From Lutimonas zeaxanthinifaciens (GTDB taxonomy: Bacteria > Bacteroidota > Bacteroidia > Flavobacteriales > Flavobacteriaceae): a stretch of DNA of 64,000 bases. The notes below the pieces were generated by a model. That model saw nothing but the letters and a program-made list of their open reading frames with translations, was not told the DNA's origin and made no database searches. Positions 35,081-44,554 of the stretch are shown in pieces (positions within the stretch are counted from its first letter, which is position 1; each line of letters begins with the position of its first letter). The translations under genes were made by a program, and so were the position numbers. Where the stretch lies: NCBI RefSeq assembly GCF_030503675.1, contig NZ_CP129964.1, positions 1 to 64,000 of the forward strand, given 5' to 3'.

Positions 35081-36091
35081 TTATCTGTTTTTAACGAGCC
35101 GCCTTAAAATCGCCCATTGTTTTAAGGTTTCCTTTGCTTCTACTGCAGGAAAGCCCAAAATGGTTTGCCCGTCAGGGATATCATTAATGATTCCTGATTT
35201 GCCCCCAATTGTAACTCCATTTCCAATAGTAACATGATCTTTCACGGCTACTTGACCGGCCATCACTACGCCGTCTCCCAGGGTGACCGAACCTGAAATT
35301 CCACAACTTCCTGCGATCAGGCAGGCCCGTCCAATGACACAATTATGACCTATTTGTACCAAGTTGTCTATTTTGGTTGCATCACCTATGGTTGTTGAGC
35401 TGAATTTTCCCCTGTCAATGCAGGTTGAGGATCCTATCTCCACCTGGTTTCCAATAATGACATTGCCGATATGCGTTATCTTCACGATCCCCTTGCCATC
35501 AGGGCTTGGCCTATAACCAAAACCGTCGGATCCGATACTAACATTGGCCTGAAGGATCGAATAATGACCGATGATACATCTTTCGGCAATTACTGTACCT
35601 GATTTTACGATGGTATGGCTACCTATCTCAACATCATCAAGGATGGTAACATTTGGATAGATCTGAGAATTATTCCCTATCCGAACACCAGGTCCTATAT
35701 ATGAATTGGCCCCGACAACCACTCCTTCTCCAAGTTTAGCCGTACTATCAACCACAGCAGACGGATGAATTCCGGAATTTAATTGAACAGGTGGTGGTGT
35801 AAACAGATCCAGCAATTGTGCCATGGCCAGATCAGCATTCTCAACCTCGATAAATGCCCTGTTCGCCCCGGGCTCTTTAAGGCCCAAAGATTTATTTACA
35901 ATAGCCGCAGAGGCCTTTGAGTTTTCCCACAGGGAGATGTATTTTTTATGTCCTATAAAAGTAATGGCCTGCTTTTCTGCAGACTCGATCTGTTCAGGCT
36001 CGATGATTTCCTCACTTGTATGTCCGATAAGGGTCCCGTTCAAAAGCTCTGAAAGCTCCTCAATTTTATAGCTCTTTACTGTTTTTTCCAT
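35081..36091 (-). CDS. lpxD: UDP-3-O-acylglucosamine N-acyltransferase LpxD
   Basis: A 336-residue trimeric left-handed beta-helix acyltransferase that adds the N-linked 3-hydroxyacyl chain in lipid A synthesis. An N-terminal LpxD domain (about 1-95, with 'ITFIGHKKYISLWENSKASA') is followed by hexapeptide repeats (about 105-310) and a C-terminal helix. 'IGSDGFGYRPSPDGKGIVKI' (about 187-206) and the following 'THIGNVIIGNQVEIGSSTCI' contain the catalytic His region. It is not in the usual lpxD-lpxC-fabZ-lpxA cluster, so it may be the second LpxD-like copy many Flavobacteriia carry. Confidence 0.9.
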   Translation of the reverse strand: MEKTVKSYKIEELSELLNGTLIGHTSEEIIEPEQIESAEKQAITFIGHKKYISLWENSKASAAIVNKSLGLKEPGANRAFIEVENADLAMAQLLDLFTPPPVQLNSGIHPSAVVDSTAKLGEGVVVGANSYIGPGVRIGNNSQIYPNVTILDDVEIGSHTIVKSGTVIAERCIIGHYSILQANVSIGSDGFGYRPSPDGKGIVKITHIGNVIIGNQVEIGSSTCIDRGKFSSTTIGDATKIDNLVQIGHNCVIGRACLIAGSCGISGSVTLGDGVVMAGQVAVKDHVTIGNGVTIGGKSGIINDIPDGQTILGFPAVEAKETLKQWAILRRLVKNR

Positions 36092-36127
36092 AGTTGAAAG
36101 ATACGCATTTCTTATGACAGGTTTTTT

Positions 36128-36640
36128 TTAGGAAATGCACGATTCATATAAATTATTTATTGAATAAGGGGTCTCCTTACTTCCTACTTTTAAAAATCCG
36201 AGGCTGGTATAATACTGGCATAAATGTTTGTTTGATGCGTCGCAATCGAGCCTCAGTTTTCCTACTCCTTTGGCCTTGAGCTTATCAATAATTTTCTGCA
36301 TTATATTTATTCCAATTCCATGCCCTGCATATTCCGGAAGGACAACAAGAGAATGAATATACCGCACATCTTTTTCTTTACCTTTTTGATCCCAGTAAAG
36401 GACATCTTCCGTTAGGAGCCTGAACATCCCTATTTTATGACCGGATTCATTATAAACAAAATAAAATTCGTTTTTATTAAGCCCTTCTTCCACCCATTTA
36501 ATTTTGTCTCTTGGGGGATCCTGCCAGTAACTCCATTGACTGACTTTTTTTCTCTCCAGAGTTTGACTCGCGATTTTAAAAAACGACAGGATCAGTTTCA
36601 GATCCATTTCATTTGCCTTTTGAAATCGCATTTTCATCAT
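36128..36640 (-). CDS. GNAT-family N-acetyltransferase
   Basis: A 170-residue acetyltransferase. The acetyl-CoA pyrophosphate loop is seen in 'VVLPEYAGHGIGINIMQKII' (about 98-117; motif A, Q/R-x-x-G-x-G/A type) and motif B in 'KLRLDCDASNKHLCQYYTSL' (about 127-146) ending 'GFLKVGSKE'. The N-terminal part 'QWSYWQDPPRDKIKWVEEGL' resembles GNATs that act on small molecules. Substrate unknown. The start may be the ATG at 36640 or 36637. It precedes lpxD by 36 bases on the same strand and could share its transcript. Confidence 0.85.
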   Translation of the reverse strand: MMKMRFQKANEMDLKLILSFFKIASQTLERKKVSQWSYWQDPPRDKIKWVEEGLNKNEFYFVYNESGHKIGMFRLLTEDVLYWDQKGKEKDVRYIHSLVVLPEYAGHGIGINIMQKIIDKLKAKGVGKLRLDCDASNKHLCQYYTSLGFLKVGSKETPYSINNLYESCIS

Positions 36641-36687
36641 TTGTGCTTCATTTTTTTAACCAAGTATTTTGGAATTTTGAAAAAAGC

Positions 36688-37893
36688 TCAATTGAGAACA
36701 CATTTTATGCCTTCTCGGTCCATTTCCACAATACACGCATTGCAACGATTGCACCCGCTTTTATCAATTTCCCCCTGTTTCAGCTTGTGAAGAAATTCAG
36801 GATCATGAATCAAGGGCCTTGCCAGAGCTATAAAATTGAACCCATTTGAGACGACTTCTTCGATGCCTTTTTTGGAATCAATACCTCCAAGATAAATCAG
36901 GTCCAGATTGACTTCCTCACGAACTTTTATGGCTTTTTCCAAAAAGAAATTCTCCTTGAAGCGATATTTCTTTACGAGAAGAGGGCCAAACAGTGCCATG
37001 GTTAATTTTTCCGCAACGGAAGAGGCATTTTTGATCATTCCCTTTAGAGGAACACTGCCTCTTAAAAGATAAAACGGAGACTTACTTGTAAAACCGCCAC
37101 TCAACTCAATAGCAGCACATCCTATTTCTTCGAGTTTCTTTGAAACAAAGATACAGTCCTTTAATGAAAAACCTCCCTTGATCCCATCGTCCAGATTTAG
37201 TTTTACCAGTACCGGAAAATCGGGCCCGACAGATTTGATCACTTTATCAACCACGTAAAGAGGATATCGGCTCCTGTTCTTTATTGATCCGCCGTATTGA
37301 TCCTTTCTTTTGTTGGTAAGCGGGCTTAAGAATTGACTCAGTAAATAGCCATGCCCAAGATGAATTTCAACAGCGTCAAAACCAATTTTTTGTAATTCTC
37401 TTGCCGAAGTTTCAAAGTCGTTGGCAACACGGTCAAGATCATTCAGAGTCATAGCCTCCGAATAAATTAAACCAGAAAGGAAGCCGTAAGCATTGAAAAT
37501 TTTGCTGGGGGCCAGAACCTTTTTTGAGGTCTTGTTTTTAGTGAAATAACCGCAATGGGTCAATTGCATGGATACCCTGCCTCCTTCGTCATGCACCCTT
37601 ACAGCTAGTTCTTTCAACACCTTCAAACTAGCCTCATTTATATACATCTGATCTTTAAAAGTCCTTCCATCTGAAGAAACGGCCCCATAGGCAACGGTCG
37701 TCATCCCGACCCCGCCTTTGGCCATTGAAACGTGGTGGTCTATTAGTTTCTGATTGGGAATACCATGATCTGCCATTCCCTCATAGGTAGCGGCTTTAAA
37801 AAAGCGTGATTTCAGACTAAGACCCGAATTGCCCAATTTCGTAGGAGCAAAAGCTGTTTCAAAAGAGATGGATGAAGGATTTTCTTTAGACAT
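36688..37893 (-). CDS. NADH:flavin oxidoreductase, Old Yellow Enzyme family
   Basis: A 401-residue FMN-dependent TIM-barrel enzyme. Typical OYE features: 'KSRFFKAATYEGMADHGIPN' (about 28-47), 'GGRVSMQLTHCGYF' (about 103-116), 'GFDAVEIHLGHGYLLSQFLS' (about 172-191, the FMN/substrate His-x2-His region), 'LTNKRKDQYGGSIKNRSRYP' and the late 'GFNFIALARPLIHDP' (about 356-370). The end has three cysteines in 'GCNRCNACIVEMDREGIKCV', like the cluster region of 2,4-dienoyl-CoA reductase relatives, but the protein stops there and lacks their FAD/NAD domains. It would reduce activated double bonds; natural substrate unknown. Confidence 0.88.
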   Translation of the reverse strand: MSKENPSSISFETAFAPTKLGNSGLSLKSRFFKAATYEGMADHGIPNQKLIDHHVSMAKGGVGMTTVAYGAVSSDGRTFKDQMYINEASLKVLKELAVRVHDEGGRVSMQLTHCGYFTKNKTSKKVLAPSKIFNAYGFLSGLIYSEAMTLNDLDRVANDFETSARELQKIGFDAVEIHLGHGYLLSQFLSPLTNKRKDQYGGSIKNRSRYPLYVVDKVIKSVGPDFPVLVKLNLDDGIKGGFSLKDCIFVSKKLEEIGCAAIELSGGFTSKSPFYLLRGSVPLKGMIKNASSVAEKLTMALFGPLLVKKYRFKENFFLEKAIKVREEVNLDLIYLGGIDSKKGIEEVVSNGFNFIALARPLIHDPEFLHKLKQGEIDKSGCNRCNACIVEMDREGIKCVLN

Positions 37894-37951
37894 TTTCAGT
37901 TCTTGATATGCTAAATTAAATGAAGTATATCTAGAATCAAAAAATCAAATC

Positions 37952-39460
37952 CTAATTTACACCAAAGAAACCATCACTGAGTTCCTTTTCAGGACCATTT
38001 TGTTCTTTTTTTAATTGGACAAGTAGGCTACCGTCAGTTTCCTCGGCATCAAAACCTCCCATATTTAGATATTTATAAAGAGGAATTCTCTTTGTGCCCA
38101 AAATGTGATCCTTAAAGAATTCGGCTTGGTCTGTTTCGCTGGCTTCAGATAGAAGGGACTCCAATTCATCAAGATCATAGCCCTCATTGGTTCCCCCATA
38201 CTTCTTATACAGATGACGCATGATGTTGTCAAGGCTATTTTTGTTTGAGGTAGAAGAACGAATAATCATGTCCTGCGCTATTCCAGCAAACATACCCCCA
38301 CTGTATATAAGGCCCCAATGATCGTGTTTTAAATCGCCTTGAGTCAAGGAATAGACTCCCACGCCTTTATCTTTGTCATAGCGTTGATAAAATAAGTCAT
38401 TTAAGGTTTTCAAATAAGCATTTTTATCCAAAAACCCAATATGATATAAAGCTTTTAGGGTATAATAATTAGTTACACCTTCCTTAAACCATTCACAGTC
38501 ATTTCCTGCAGGAGTAAATGATTTTCCGTTCCATAGATGGAAAAATTCATGAGCAAAAATGAATCTTCCGATCATTTCAGACATCATGTCTCCATTTTCT
38601 TTGAGTAGAATACTTATGTGGTTACCAATTACCTCTCCATCTGTATTCGAAGAGGAATTCAAGATTACGATCGATTTGTCAAAAGCGTCTTCCGGTGATG
38701 GATTCGGAACTCCTCCCATAAGATTGATATAATAATCCATTATACCTTCGGCCATGCTTGTAAATTTATCTTTTTGTACTATAATTTCTGCTCCTCCAAA
38801 TGCGAATATCAACTCAAAGTTTTCTCTTTGTATTCGATATTCTTCATGAGTACCTGCGAAGAACATACTGTCTGACAGTGTTGTTAAATTATTCACGGAG
38901 TATACTAATGGCTGAGATAAGGAATTTGTCCAGGGGGAAGAAACCTTCCATTTTTTTGGAATATCAAATTCGACCGTTATATCTTTTTTTTGTTGACCAT
39001 TCATAATAAAGATGCTTCTGCCTGTGTAGAAAACACCCCAGTCTCTTGCATAGGCAGCTCCGTCTATACCACCACTCCATTTGAAATCTTCATGGTCCAG
39101 ATTTATTCTGTATTTCAGCTTGATCCTACTACCCGGATCTGCGTGAATTTTCCAGTTTGATCCGGCCAGGGTATCAATTTTAATCGGTTCTCCTTTCATT
39201 GACCAGGCTTCGAGATCATTCACAAAATGGGCCCAGCGAGATGGAAACTGGTTCGCACCGATCGGGCTCATGTACAGTTTATCATCTTCAAGGGTTATCT
39301 CGCACTCAACAATTGCCTTTTTCTTGCTATTGGCATCGATATGTATTCGGTAATTATCAGATGGAGATCCATCAGTTTCATAACCGAAGGCGGTAAAAAA
39401 AGTAAATAAAAAGACAAGTAAACAGGAGTTTACGCTCCTAAAATTAAATTTTGCAGACAT
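37952..39460 (-). CDS. Exported M61-family (glycyl aminopeptidase-like) metallopeptidase
   Basis: A 502-residue zinc peptidase with a signal peptide (hydrophobic residues about 11-26 ending AFGYE). An N-terminal beta domain (about 30-220) includes the M61-like 'DWGVFYTGRSIF'. The catalytic core has HEFFH at residues 304-308 and the third ligand Glu327 in 'EWFKEGVTNYYT'. The usual C-terminal PDZ domain of M61 seems reduced or missing: the sequence ends about 80 residues after the helical domain. The in-frame TTG at 39476-39478 overlaps a promoter-like stretch, so I start at the ATG at 39458-39460. It probably cleaves peptides in the periplasm. Confidence 0.85.
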   Translation of the reverse strand: MSAKFNFRSVNSCLLVFLFTFFTAFGYETDGSPSDNYRIHIDANSKKKAIVECEITLEDDKLYMSPIGANQFPSRWAHFVNDLEAWSMKGEPIKIDTLAGSNWKIHADPGSRIKLKYRINLDHEDFKWSGGIDGAAYARDWGVFYTGRSIFIMNGQQKKDITVEFDIPKKWKVSSPWTNSLSQPLVYSVNNLTTLSDSMFFAGTHEEYRIQRENFELIFAFGGAEIIVQKDKFTSMAEGIMDYYINLMGGVPNPSPEDAFDKSIVILNSSSNTDGEVIGNHISILLKENGDMMSEMIGRFIFAHEFFHLWNGKSFTPAGNDCEWFKEGVTNYYTLKALYHIGFLDKNAYLKTLNDLFYQRYDKDKGVGVYSLTQGDLKHDHWGLIYSGGMFAGIAQDMIIRSSTSNKNSLDNIMRHLYKKYGGTNEGYDLDELESLLSEASETDQAEFFKDHILGTKRIPLYKYLNMGGFDAEETDGSLLVQLKKEQNGPEKELSDGFFGVN

Positions 39461-39518
39461 AGTAAATGATTTATTCAAAGTAATAGGACGTACACTTTGA
39501 ATAATTCGTTACACTATT

Positions 39519-40697
39519 TTATTTGAAGGCTGCAATTCCCGTAATGTCCATCCCTGTGATAAGTAAATGGATATCATGAGTTCCTTCATAGGTGATAACA
39601 GATTCCAGGTTCATCATATGTCTCATAATTGAATAATCACCTGTTATTCCCATGGCTCCCAATACCTGCCTGGCTTCTCTAGCAATATTCAAGGCCATTT
39701 CCACATTATTTCTTTTCGCCATCGAAATCTGAGCGGAAGTTGCTTTTCCTTCATTTCTAAGTACTCCCAGCCTCCACGTCAGCAATTGAGCCTTTGTTAT
39801 TTCTGTAATCATCTCGGCCAGTTTTTTTTGTTGAAGTTGAAAGGCGGCAATGGGCTTTCCAAACTGAACTCGCTCCTTTGCATAGCGTAGCGCCGTGTCA
39901 TAACAGTCCATGGCACATCCGATCACCCCCCATGCAATACCATATCTGGCAGAATCAAGACAACCCAAAGGAGCTCCCAACCCGCTCTTGTTTGGCAGGA
40001 GATTTTCTTTAGGAACTTTTACATTTTCAAAAATCAGCTCTCCAGTGGCAGAAGCTCGTAATGACCATTTACTATGCGTTTCGGGTGTCGAAAACCCTTC
40101 CATTCCTCTTTCTACGATCAATCCGTGAATCCTTCCTTCTTCATTTTTTGCCCAAACAACGGCAATGTCAGCAAAAGGGGAATTTGAAATCCACAATTTT
40201 GCACCATTCAACAGGTAATGATCACCCATATCTTTGAATTTTGTCTCCATTCCTCCGGGGTTTGATCCGTGATTTGGCTCTGTCAAACCAAAGCAGCCGA
40301 TCATTTCACCAGAGGCGAGCTTTGGAAGGTATTTGGACCTTTGTGCCTCATCCCCGTATTTCCAGATCGGATACATCACCAAAGAGGATTGTACTGACGC
40401 TGTTGACCTAATGCCGGAATCACCTCGTTCAATTTCCTGCATGATCAAACCATATGAGATCTGATCAAGACCCGCTCCTCCATATTCTTCAGGAATATAG
40501 GGTCCGAAAGCTCCGATCTCCGCCAATCCACTTAATAACTGGTCTGGAAATTTCGCTTTTTGCGCAGCTTCTTCAATAATCGGAGATACTTCTCTTTTTA
40601 CCCAGTCTCTGCAAGCGTCTCTTACAAGTTTATGTTCCTCTGAAAGTAAGTCATCCAAAAGGAAATAATCAGGAGCCTGAAATTGATCTACAGCCAT
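39519..40697 (-). CDS. Acyl-CoA dehydrogenase, glutaryl-CoA dehydrogenase-like
   Basis: A 392-residue FAD enzyme that oxidises acyl-CoA to enoyl-CoA, passing electrons to ETF. Signatures: 'GCFGLTEPNHGSNPGGMETK' (about 134-153), 'LLNGAKLWISNSPFADIAVV' (about 161-180), 'QFGKPIAAFQLQQKKLAEMI' (about 272-291) and the catalytic Glu in 'ESVITYEGTHDIHLLITGMD' (about 366-385, Glu of YEGT). The pattern is closest to glutaryl-CoA dehydrogenase, acting in lysine or tryptophan breakdown, but the chain-length call is by resemblance only. It has its own full promoter, divergent from rnpA. Confidence 0.92.
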   Translation of the reverse strand: MAVDQFQAPDYFLLDDLLSEEHKLVRDACRDWVKREVSPIIEEAAQKAKFPDQLLSGLAEIGAFGPYIPEEYGGAGLDQISYGLIMQEIERGDSGIRSTASVQSSLVMYPIWKYGDEAQRSKYLPKLASGEMIGCFGLTEPNHGSNPGGMETKFKDMGDHYLLNGAKLWISNSPFADIAVVWAKNEEGRIHGLIVERGMEGFSTPETHSKWSLRASATGELIFENVKVPKENLLPNKSGLGAPLGCLDSARYGIAWGVIGCAMDCYDTALRYAKERVQFGKPIAAFQLQQKKLAEMITEITKAQLLTWRLGVLRNEGKATSAQISMAKRNNVEMALNIAREARQVLGAMGITGDYSIMRHMMNLESVITYEGTHDIHLLITGMDITGIAAFK

Positions 40698-40722
40698 AGT
40701 AATTTAATTTTTGTTAATAAAG

Positions 40723-40754
40723 CAAAGTTACAATTATTGGAATGATAAAAACAA
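40723..40754 (-). promoter_or_regulatory. Promoter of the acyl-CoA dehydrogenase gene
   Basis: On the minus strand: -33 TTG (complement of CAA at 40752-40754), 21-base spacer, -7 TAACTTTG (40723-40730). Full match to the Bacteroidota promoter, 25 bases before the ATG. Confidence 0.7.
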
Positions 40755-40791
40755 GGACAATAAACTTTTAAATGCATAAAAAATAATTATT

Positions 40792-40799
40792 TATATTTG
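40792..40799 (+). promoter_or_regulatory. -7 promoter element directly before rnpA
   Basis: TATATTTG matches TAnnTTTG exactly and ends only 5 bases before the rnpA ATG. The expected transcription start falls at or within a few bases of the ATG, suggesting a leaderless or nearly leaderless mRNA. Confidence 0.55.
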
Positions 40800-40804
40800 T
40801 GCCG

Positions 40805-41191
40805 ATGCGGGAAACTTTTAGAAAGGACGAAAGGCTTAAAAAGAAAAATTTAATTTCAGAATTATTTGCCTCAGGTAGATCTGCTACAGTGTTTCCAATA
40901 AAAATGATCTATCTTGAATACGATCATTTATCACCCTTCAAAATCCAGGCCGGAGTATCAGTTTCTAAAAGGAACTTTAAGAATGCAGTTCAAAGAAATA
41001 GAATTAAACGACTGATGCGAGAAGCGTACAGAAAAAATAAATCAATTATATACAATGATGCTGATACTAAAAAGCACATAATCATGTTTATATATCAGGC
41101 AAAGGAGGAAATTTCCTTTGATCTGATGGATAGAAAAATGAATCAGCTGATTCGTAAATTTTTGACAAAACAAAAACCTCAGAGTGTATGA
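40805..41191 (+). CDS. rnpA: Ribonuclease P protein component
   Basis: A 128-residue basic protein subunit of RNase P, which matures the 5' ends of tRNAs. The family core is 'GVSVSKRNFKNAVQRNRIKR' (about 52-71) with 'LMREAYRKNK' after it, the RNR motif that contacts the RNA subunit. The N-terminus 'FRKDERLKKKNLISELFASG' is also typical. The upstream in-frame GTG overlaps the -7 promoter box, so the ATG at 40805 is the start. Its stop overlaps the S41 peptidase ATG by 4 bases, a pairing I recall as common in Flavobacteriia. Confidence 0.93.
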   Translation: MRETFRKDERLKKKNLISELFASGRSATVFPIKMIYLEYDHLSPFKIQAGVSVSKRNFKNAVQRNRIKRLMREAYRKNKSIIYNDADTKKHIIMFIYQAKEEISFDLMDRKMNQLIRKFLTKQKPQSV

Positions 41192-42831
41192 AAAGATTGA
41201 AAAAAGCGTTAGTAGTAGGAGGATTAATCGTAATGAGCACCTTTTTGTTTGCCTTCAAATCTGATTTTTTTGAAGTAGCCAAACAGATGGAAATATATAC
41301 AACCTTGTTTAAGGAACTTAACCTTTATTATATTGATGAAATCAATCCGGCAGCTTTGACCGAGAAGGCCATCAATGAAATGCTAGAGGATCTGGATCCT
41401 TACACTAAATACTACGATGAGCAAGGAGTTGAAGAGGTGAAGATCAATTCTTCCGGTGAATACAGCGGTATAGGTGCTGAATCAAGATATTATGACAATA
41501 AACTTGTTATTGCTGAAGTTTATGAGGGTTATTCTGCCGAAGAAGAAGGTATAAAAGTTGGTGATGAAATCATTAAGATTGATGATATCTATGTTGCCGA
41601 CTATAACAGTGATCAGATTACTACCCTGTTAAAAGGTACCGCAGGAACTTTGGTAAAACTGGTCGTTCAAAGAAATGATGAGAAGCTGAACTTTAATGTG
41701 AAACGAGAGAAGATCATCGTTGATCCCGTTCCTCATTTTCAAATGATCACGGATGATATCGGATACATAGCATTCGACCGATTCAATAACAAAGCTTCTT
41801 CTTCGGTTAAATCTGCTTTTGTGGACCTGAAAGAACAAGGGATGACCAAACTTATTTTGGATGTACGTGGGAATCCCGGAGGACTTTTAAATGAAGCTAT
41901 AGAAATTACAAACTTCTTTGTTCCAAAAAATGAAGTTGTGGTAAGTACTAAAGCGAAACTGAAAAAATGGAGTGAAGTTTATAAAACAAAATATGAGCCT
42001 ATAGATCTGGAAATTCCAATTGTAGTTCTTATTAATGAAAGATCAGCTTCGGCTTCTGAAATTGTTGCAGGATCATTGCAGGACCTTGATCGGGCGGTCA
42101 TTTTAGGGGAACGGTCATTTGGAAAAGGGCTGGTTCAGCGTTACAGGAACCTGACCTATGGGACAAAGTTAAAACTGACCATTTCAAAATACTATACACC
42201 AAGCGGCAGAAATATTCAAGAGCTTGACTATACGCACCGGGATGGAGAAGATGTTCCAAAATTCTCGGAGGAAAAAAGAAACGCATTCAAAACGAAAAAC
42301 GGACGAACCGTGTATGACGGAGGAGGAATCTCACCTGATGTATGGGTGAAAAAAGAAGAGCTTTCAGCATCTACAAAGGCCTTATTGAGGTCTGACGCCA
42401 TTTTCAATTTTGCATCTTCCTATTATTATGATCACGAAAGTATTGCAAGTCCTGATTCCTTCGTTTTTAAGGACTCGGAATATGAAGCCTTTATTGACTT
42501 TTTAAAGGAAGGAGAAACCAATTTTAAAACCAATTCTGAAAAGAAGTTCGAAAGAGCGTTTGAATTATCTGAAAAAGAGAATCTTTCAAATGGAATAGAG
42601 AAGCCTTACATGGCCTTGTCAAAAGCTTTGGAGGATCAGAAAGTACAGGAATTAAACACGAACAAAGAACGGATTAAAGAAATGCTGAGTGATGAAATCA
42701 TCAACCGCTATTACTTTAAAAAAGGAGAATATCAAAACCATATAGAATTCAGCCCTTATATCAAAGAAGCCGTTTCTGTTTTACAAGATCAGGATCGCTA
42801 CAGAAGTATTTTAATGAATGAAAAAAATTAA
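41188..42831 (+). CDS. S41-family carboxyl-terminal processing peptidase
   Basis: A 547-residue membrane-anchored serine protease of the CtpA/Tsp type. One N-terminal hydrophobic segment (about 8-25) precedes a 'LDPYTKYYDEQGVEEVKINS' region. A PDZ domain (about 85-165) contains 'VYEGYSAEEEGIKVGDEIIK'. In the S41 core 'LDVRGNPGGLLNEAIEITNF' (about 225-244) comes first, then the catalytic Ser in 'NERSASASEIVAGSLQDLDR' (about 281-300) and the Lys in 'GERSFGKGLVQRY' (about 307-319). It trims or degrades periplasmic proteins. It overlaps rnpA by 4 bases and the next gene by 14. Confidence 0.93.
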   Translation: MKRLKKALVVGGLIVMSTFLFAFKSDFFEVAKQMEIYTTLFKELNLYYIDEINPAALTEKAINEMLEDLDPYTKYYDEQGVEEVKINSSGEYSGIGAESRYYDNKLVIAEVYEGYSAEEEGIKVGDEIIKIDDIYVADYNSDQITTLLKGTAGTLVKLVVQRNDEKLNFNVKREKIIVDPVPHFQMITDDIGYIAFDRFNNKASSSVKSAFVDLKEQGMTKLILDVRGNPGGLLNEAIEITNFFVPKNEVVVSTKAKLKKWSEVYKTKYEPIDLEIPIVVLINERSASASEIVAGSLQDLDRAVILGERSFGKGLVQRYRNLTYGTKLKLTISKYYTPSGRNIQELDYTHRDGEDVPKFSEEKRNAFKTKNGRTVYDGGGISPDVWVKKEELSASTKALLRSDAIFNFASSYYYDHESIASPDSFVFKDSEYEAFIDFLKEGETNFKTNSEKKFERAFELSEKENLSNGIEKPYMALSKALEDQKVQELNTNKERIKEMLSDEIINRYYFKKGEYQNHIEFSPYIKEAVSVLQDQDRYRSILMNEKN

Positions 42832-44491
42832 AAGGACGAGAGCCCAGATTTCGACAAATGCAATTGAGCGTATTTATATTACCATGCGCCATTTGTTTAT
42901 CAGAGGATTTTATAAACCAATGGGGGTGTCGGGAAATACCCTGATCAATGAACTTTTAATTCTACAGCCTGAAATTTATGGATCTATTGCAGATGAGGCA
43001 ACCGAACTTGACGGATTGCTCTATATCATTGATAGGCTACCTGAGGGAATAGCCGAATGCAGGTTTATTAGCCTGACAGCAGATGAAGGACTGGGGGAGT
43101 CTCATTTTAAAAAAATAGTTCCTGCCAAAAGAAGAAGAAACTGTTATCGTATCGATCGGGATCAGATGAATATTGAAATTACCCGGGGAAGATCTGATAT
43201 ATATGACATTCTGACCCACCTTACCTTTATGTTTGTTGAAGCGAATAAAATTGCCAAAAAGGTATTGATCAATGATGACGGGCATACTATAAGAGAATGG
43301 AAGCATCTGGAAGAGGTTGTATTGACCAATAAAAAGATAGATAATAACCAGAGAGAAGTGCTTCTGGCCCATTTGTCAACATTTTTAGGCAGAAGTTATG
43401 AAGAATTGCAGAAGGCTGATTCAAATTTTGGAAATAAGCAGTCTCCGAACCGCTTTTTCCAGGTTATTTACTGGATGGGGAAACTTGCGCTGGATGAGAT
43501 CATAGAAGATAAAAAACACGAAATCACCTTCAGTCCTATTCTCAGAGAACGAATCGGGCACCATATTTCGGGAGAGAGCTGGGCCATCAATATTAAAAAT
43601 GAACTTGAAAAAAGAGGTTTGATTGACAGGCCAATTCATATCATTAGTGCCAATATGCACAGCGTAATGAACTCTATTTATGCCCCGATGTTTTTAAGTG
43701 AAGAAGCTAAAACGCATTCTGGAACAGCTCTTTTTGAACTTATTGGGAATGAGCAAAACAATAACCTTAGGAAGATTATCAAGAAAGGAGCGGGCAAGAA
43801 GGGTTTAACGTTTATCAAGGACAGTACAGGAGCAAATATTGATGTTCAAATTATAGATACCGAAAAGATTGACCTGTCCAAAACCAGTTTCAAAATAAAT
43901 AATTCCAAAGGAGAAAGACCGGTCATTATTGTTATGGATTACGCTTTTGGAGAACAGGCCTATGAAACTTTGGACGAACTATTAAAACCTTACGAACTGT
44001 CTTCAGGTGAAAAAAGACATTTAAACGTAGAATCAGTTTCCGTTATGGGAAAGGCAGGTATCCTGGAGGGGGGCAAAGGGGACATTATGATCCCAAGCTC
44101 CCACATTTTTGAAGGAACTGCCGATAATTATCCATTTACAAATGAACTCAGCGCTAATGACCTAAAGGATGAAGAGCTTAATGTTTTTGAAGGAGCCATG
44201 ATCACGGTTCTTGGAACTTCACTTCAGAACAGGGATATACTCGAGTTCTTCTACAATTCAACGTGGAGGGTCATTGGTCTTGAAATGGAAGGAGCTCACT
44301 ATCAAAAGGCTGTTCAATCGGCCTCGAAGATCAGGGGAAATATAAAAAAGGACATTAAAGTGAGGTATGCTTATTATGCCTCTGATAATCCTTTGGAAAC
44401 AGGAAGCACACTTGCTTCTGGAGGTTTGGGAACTTCGGGAGTAAGGCCTACTTACCTTATTACGCAAAAAATACTGGAGCAGATCTTCTAA
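42818..44491 (+). CDS. Conserved Bacteroidota protein (DUF6909-like) with phosphorylase-like C-terminus
   Basis: A 557-residue soluble protein, start overlapping the end of the S41 gene by 14 bases. The first about 340 residues are largely helical with no motif I can name. The rest contains 'ERPVIIVMDYAFGEQAYETL' (about 367-386), 'VSVMGKAGILEGGKGDIMIP' (about 407-426) and 'GLEMEGAHYQKAVQSA' (about 487-502). In nucleoside phosphorylases, AMP nucleosidases and MTA/SAH nucleosidases, an 'xxEMEGAxxx' segment and the preceding glycine-rich region bind the ribose. I believe this family is catalogued as DUF6909. A nucleotide or nucleoside-cleaving role is inference. purD follows. Confidence 0.75.
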   Translation: MKKIKRTRAQISTNAIERIYITMRHLFIRGFYKPMGVSGNTLINELLILQPEIYGSIADEATELDGLLYIIDRLPEGIAECRFISLTADEGLGESHFKKIVPAKRRRNCYRIDRDQMNIEITRGRSDIYDILTHLTFMFVEANKIAKKVLINDDGHTIREWKHLEEVVLTNKKIDNNQREVLLAHLSTFLGRSYEELQKADSNFGNKQSPNRFFQVIYWMGKLALDEIIEDKKHEITFSPILRERIGHHISGESWAINIKNELEKRGLIDRPIHIISANMHSVMNSIYAPMFLSEEAKTHSGTALFELIGNEQNNNLRKIIKKGAGKKGLTFIKDSTGANIDVQIIDTEKIDLSKTSFKINNSKGERPVIIVMDYAFGEQAYETLDELLKPYELSSGEKRHLNVESVSVMGKAGILEGGKGDIMIPSSHIFEGTADNYPFTNELSANDLKDEELNVFEGAMITVLGTSLQNRDILEFFYNSTWRVIGLEMEGAHYQKAVQSASKIRGNIKKDIKVRYAYYASDNPLETGSTLASGGLGTSGVRPTYLITQKILEQIF

Positions 44492-44554
44492 ATTTTTTTG
44501 CGGGTTGAAGAATATGAGTTCTAAGTTCAGACCCCTAAATAAATTTTTTTAAAG

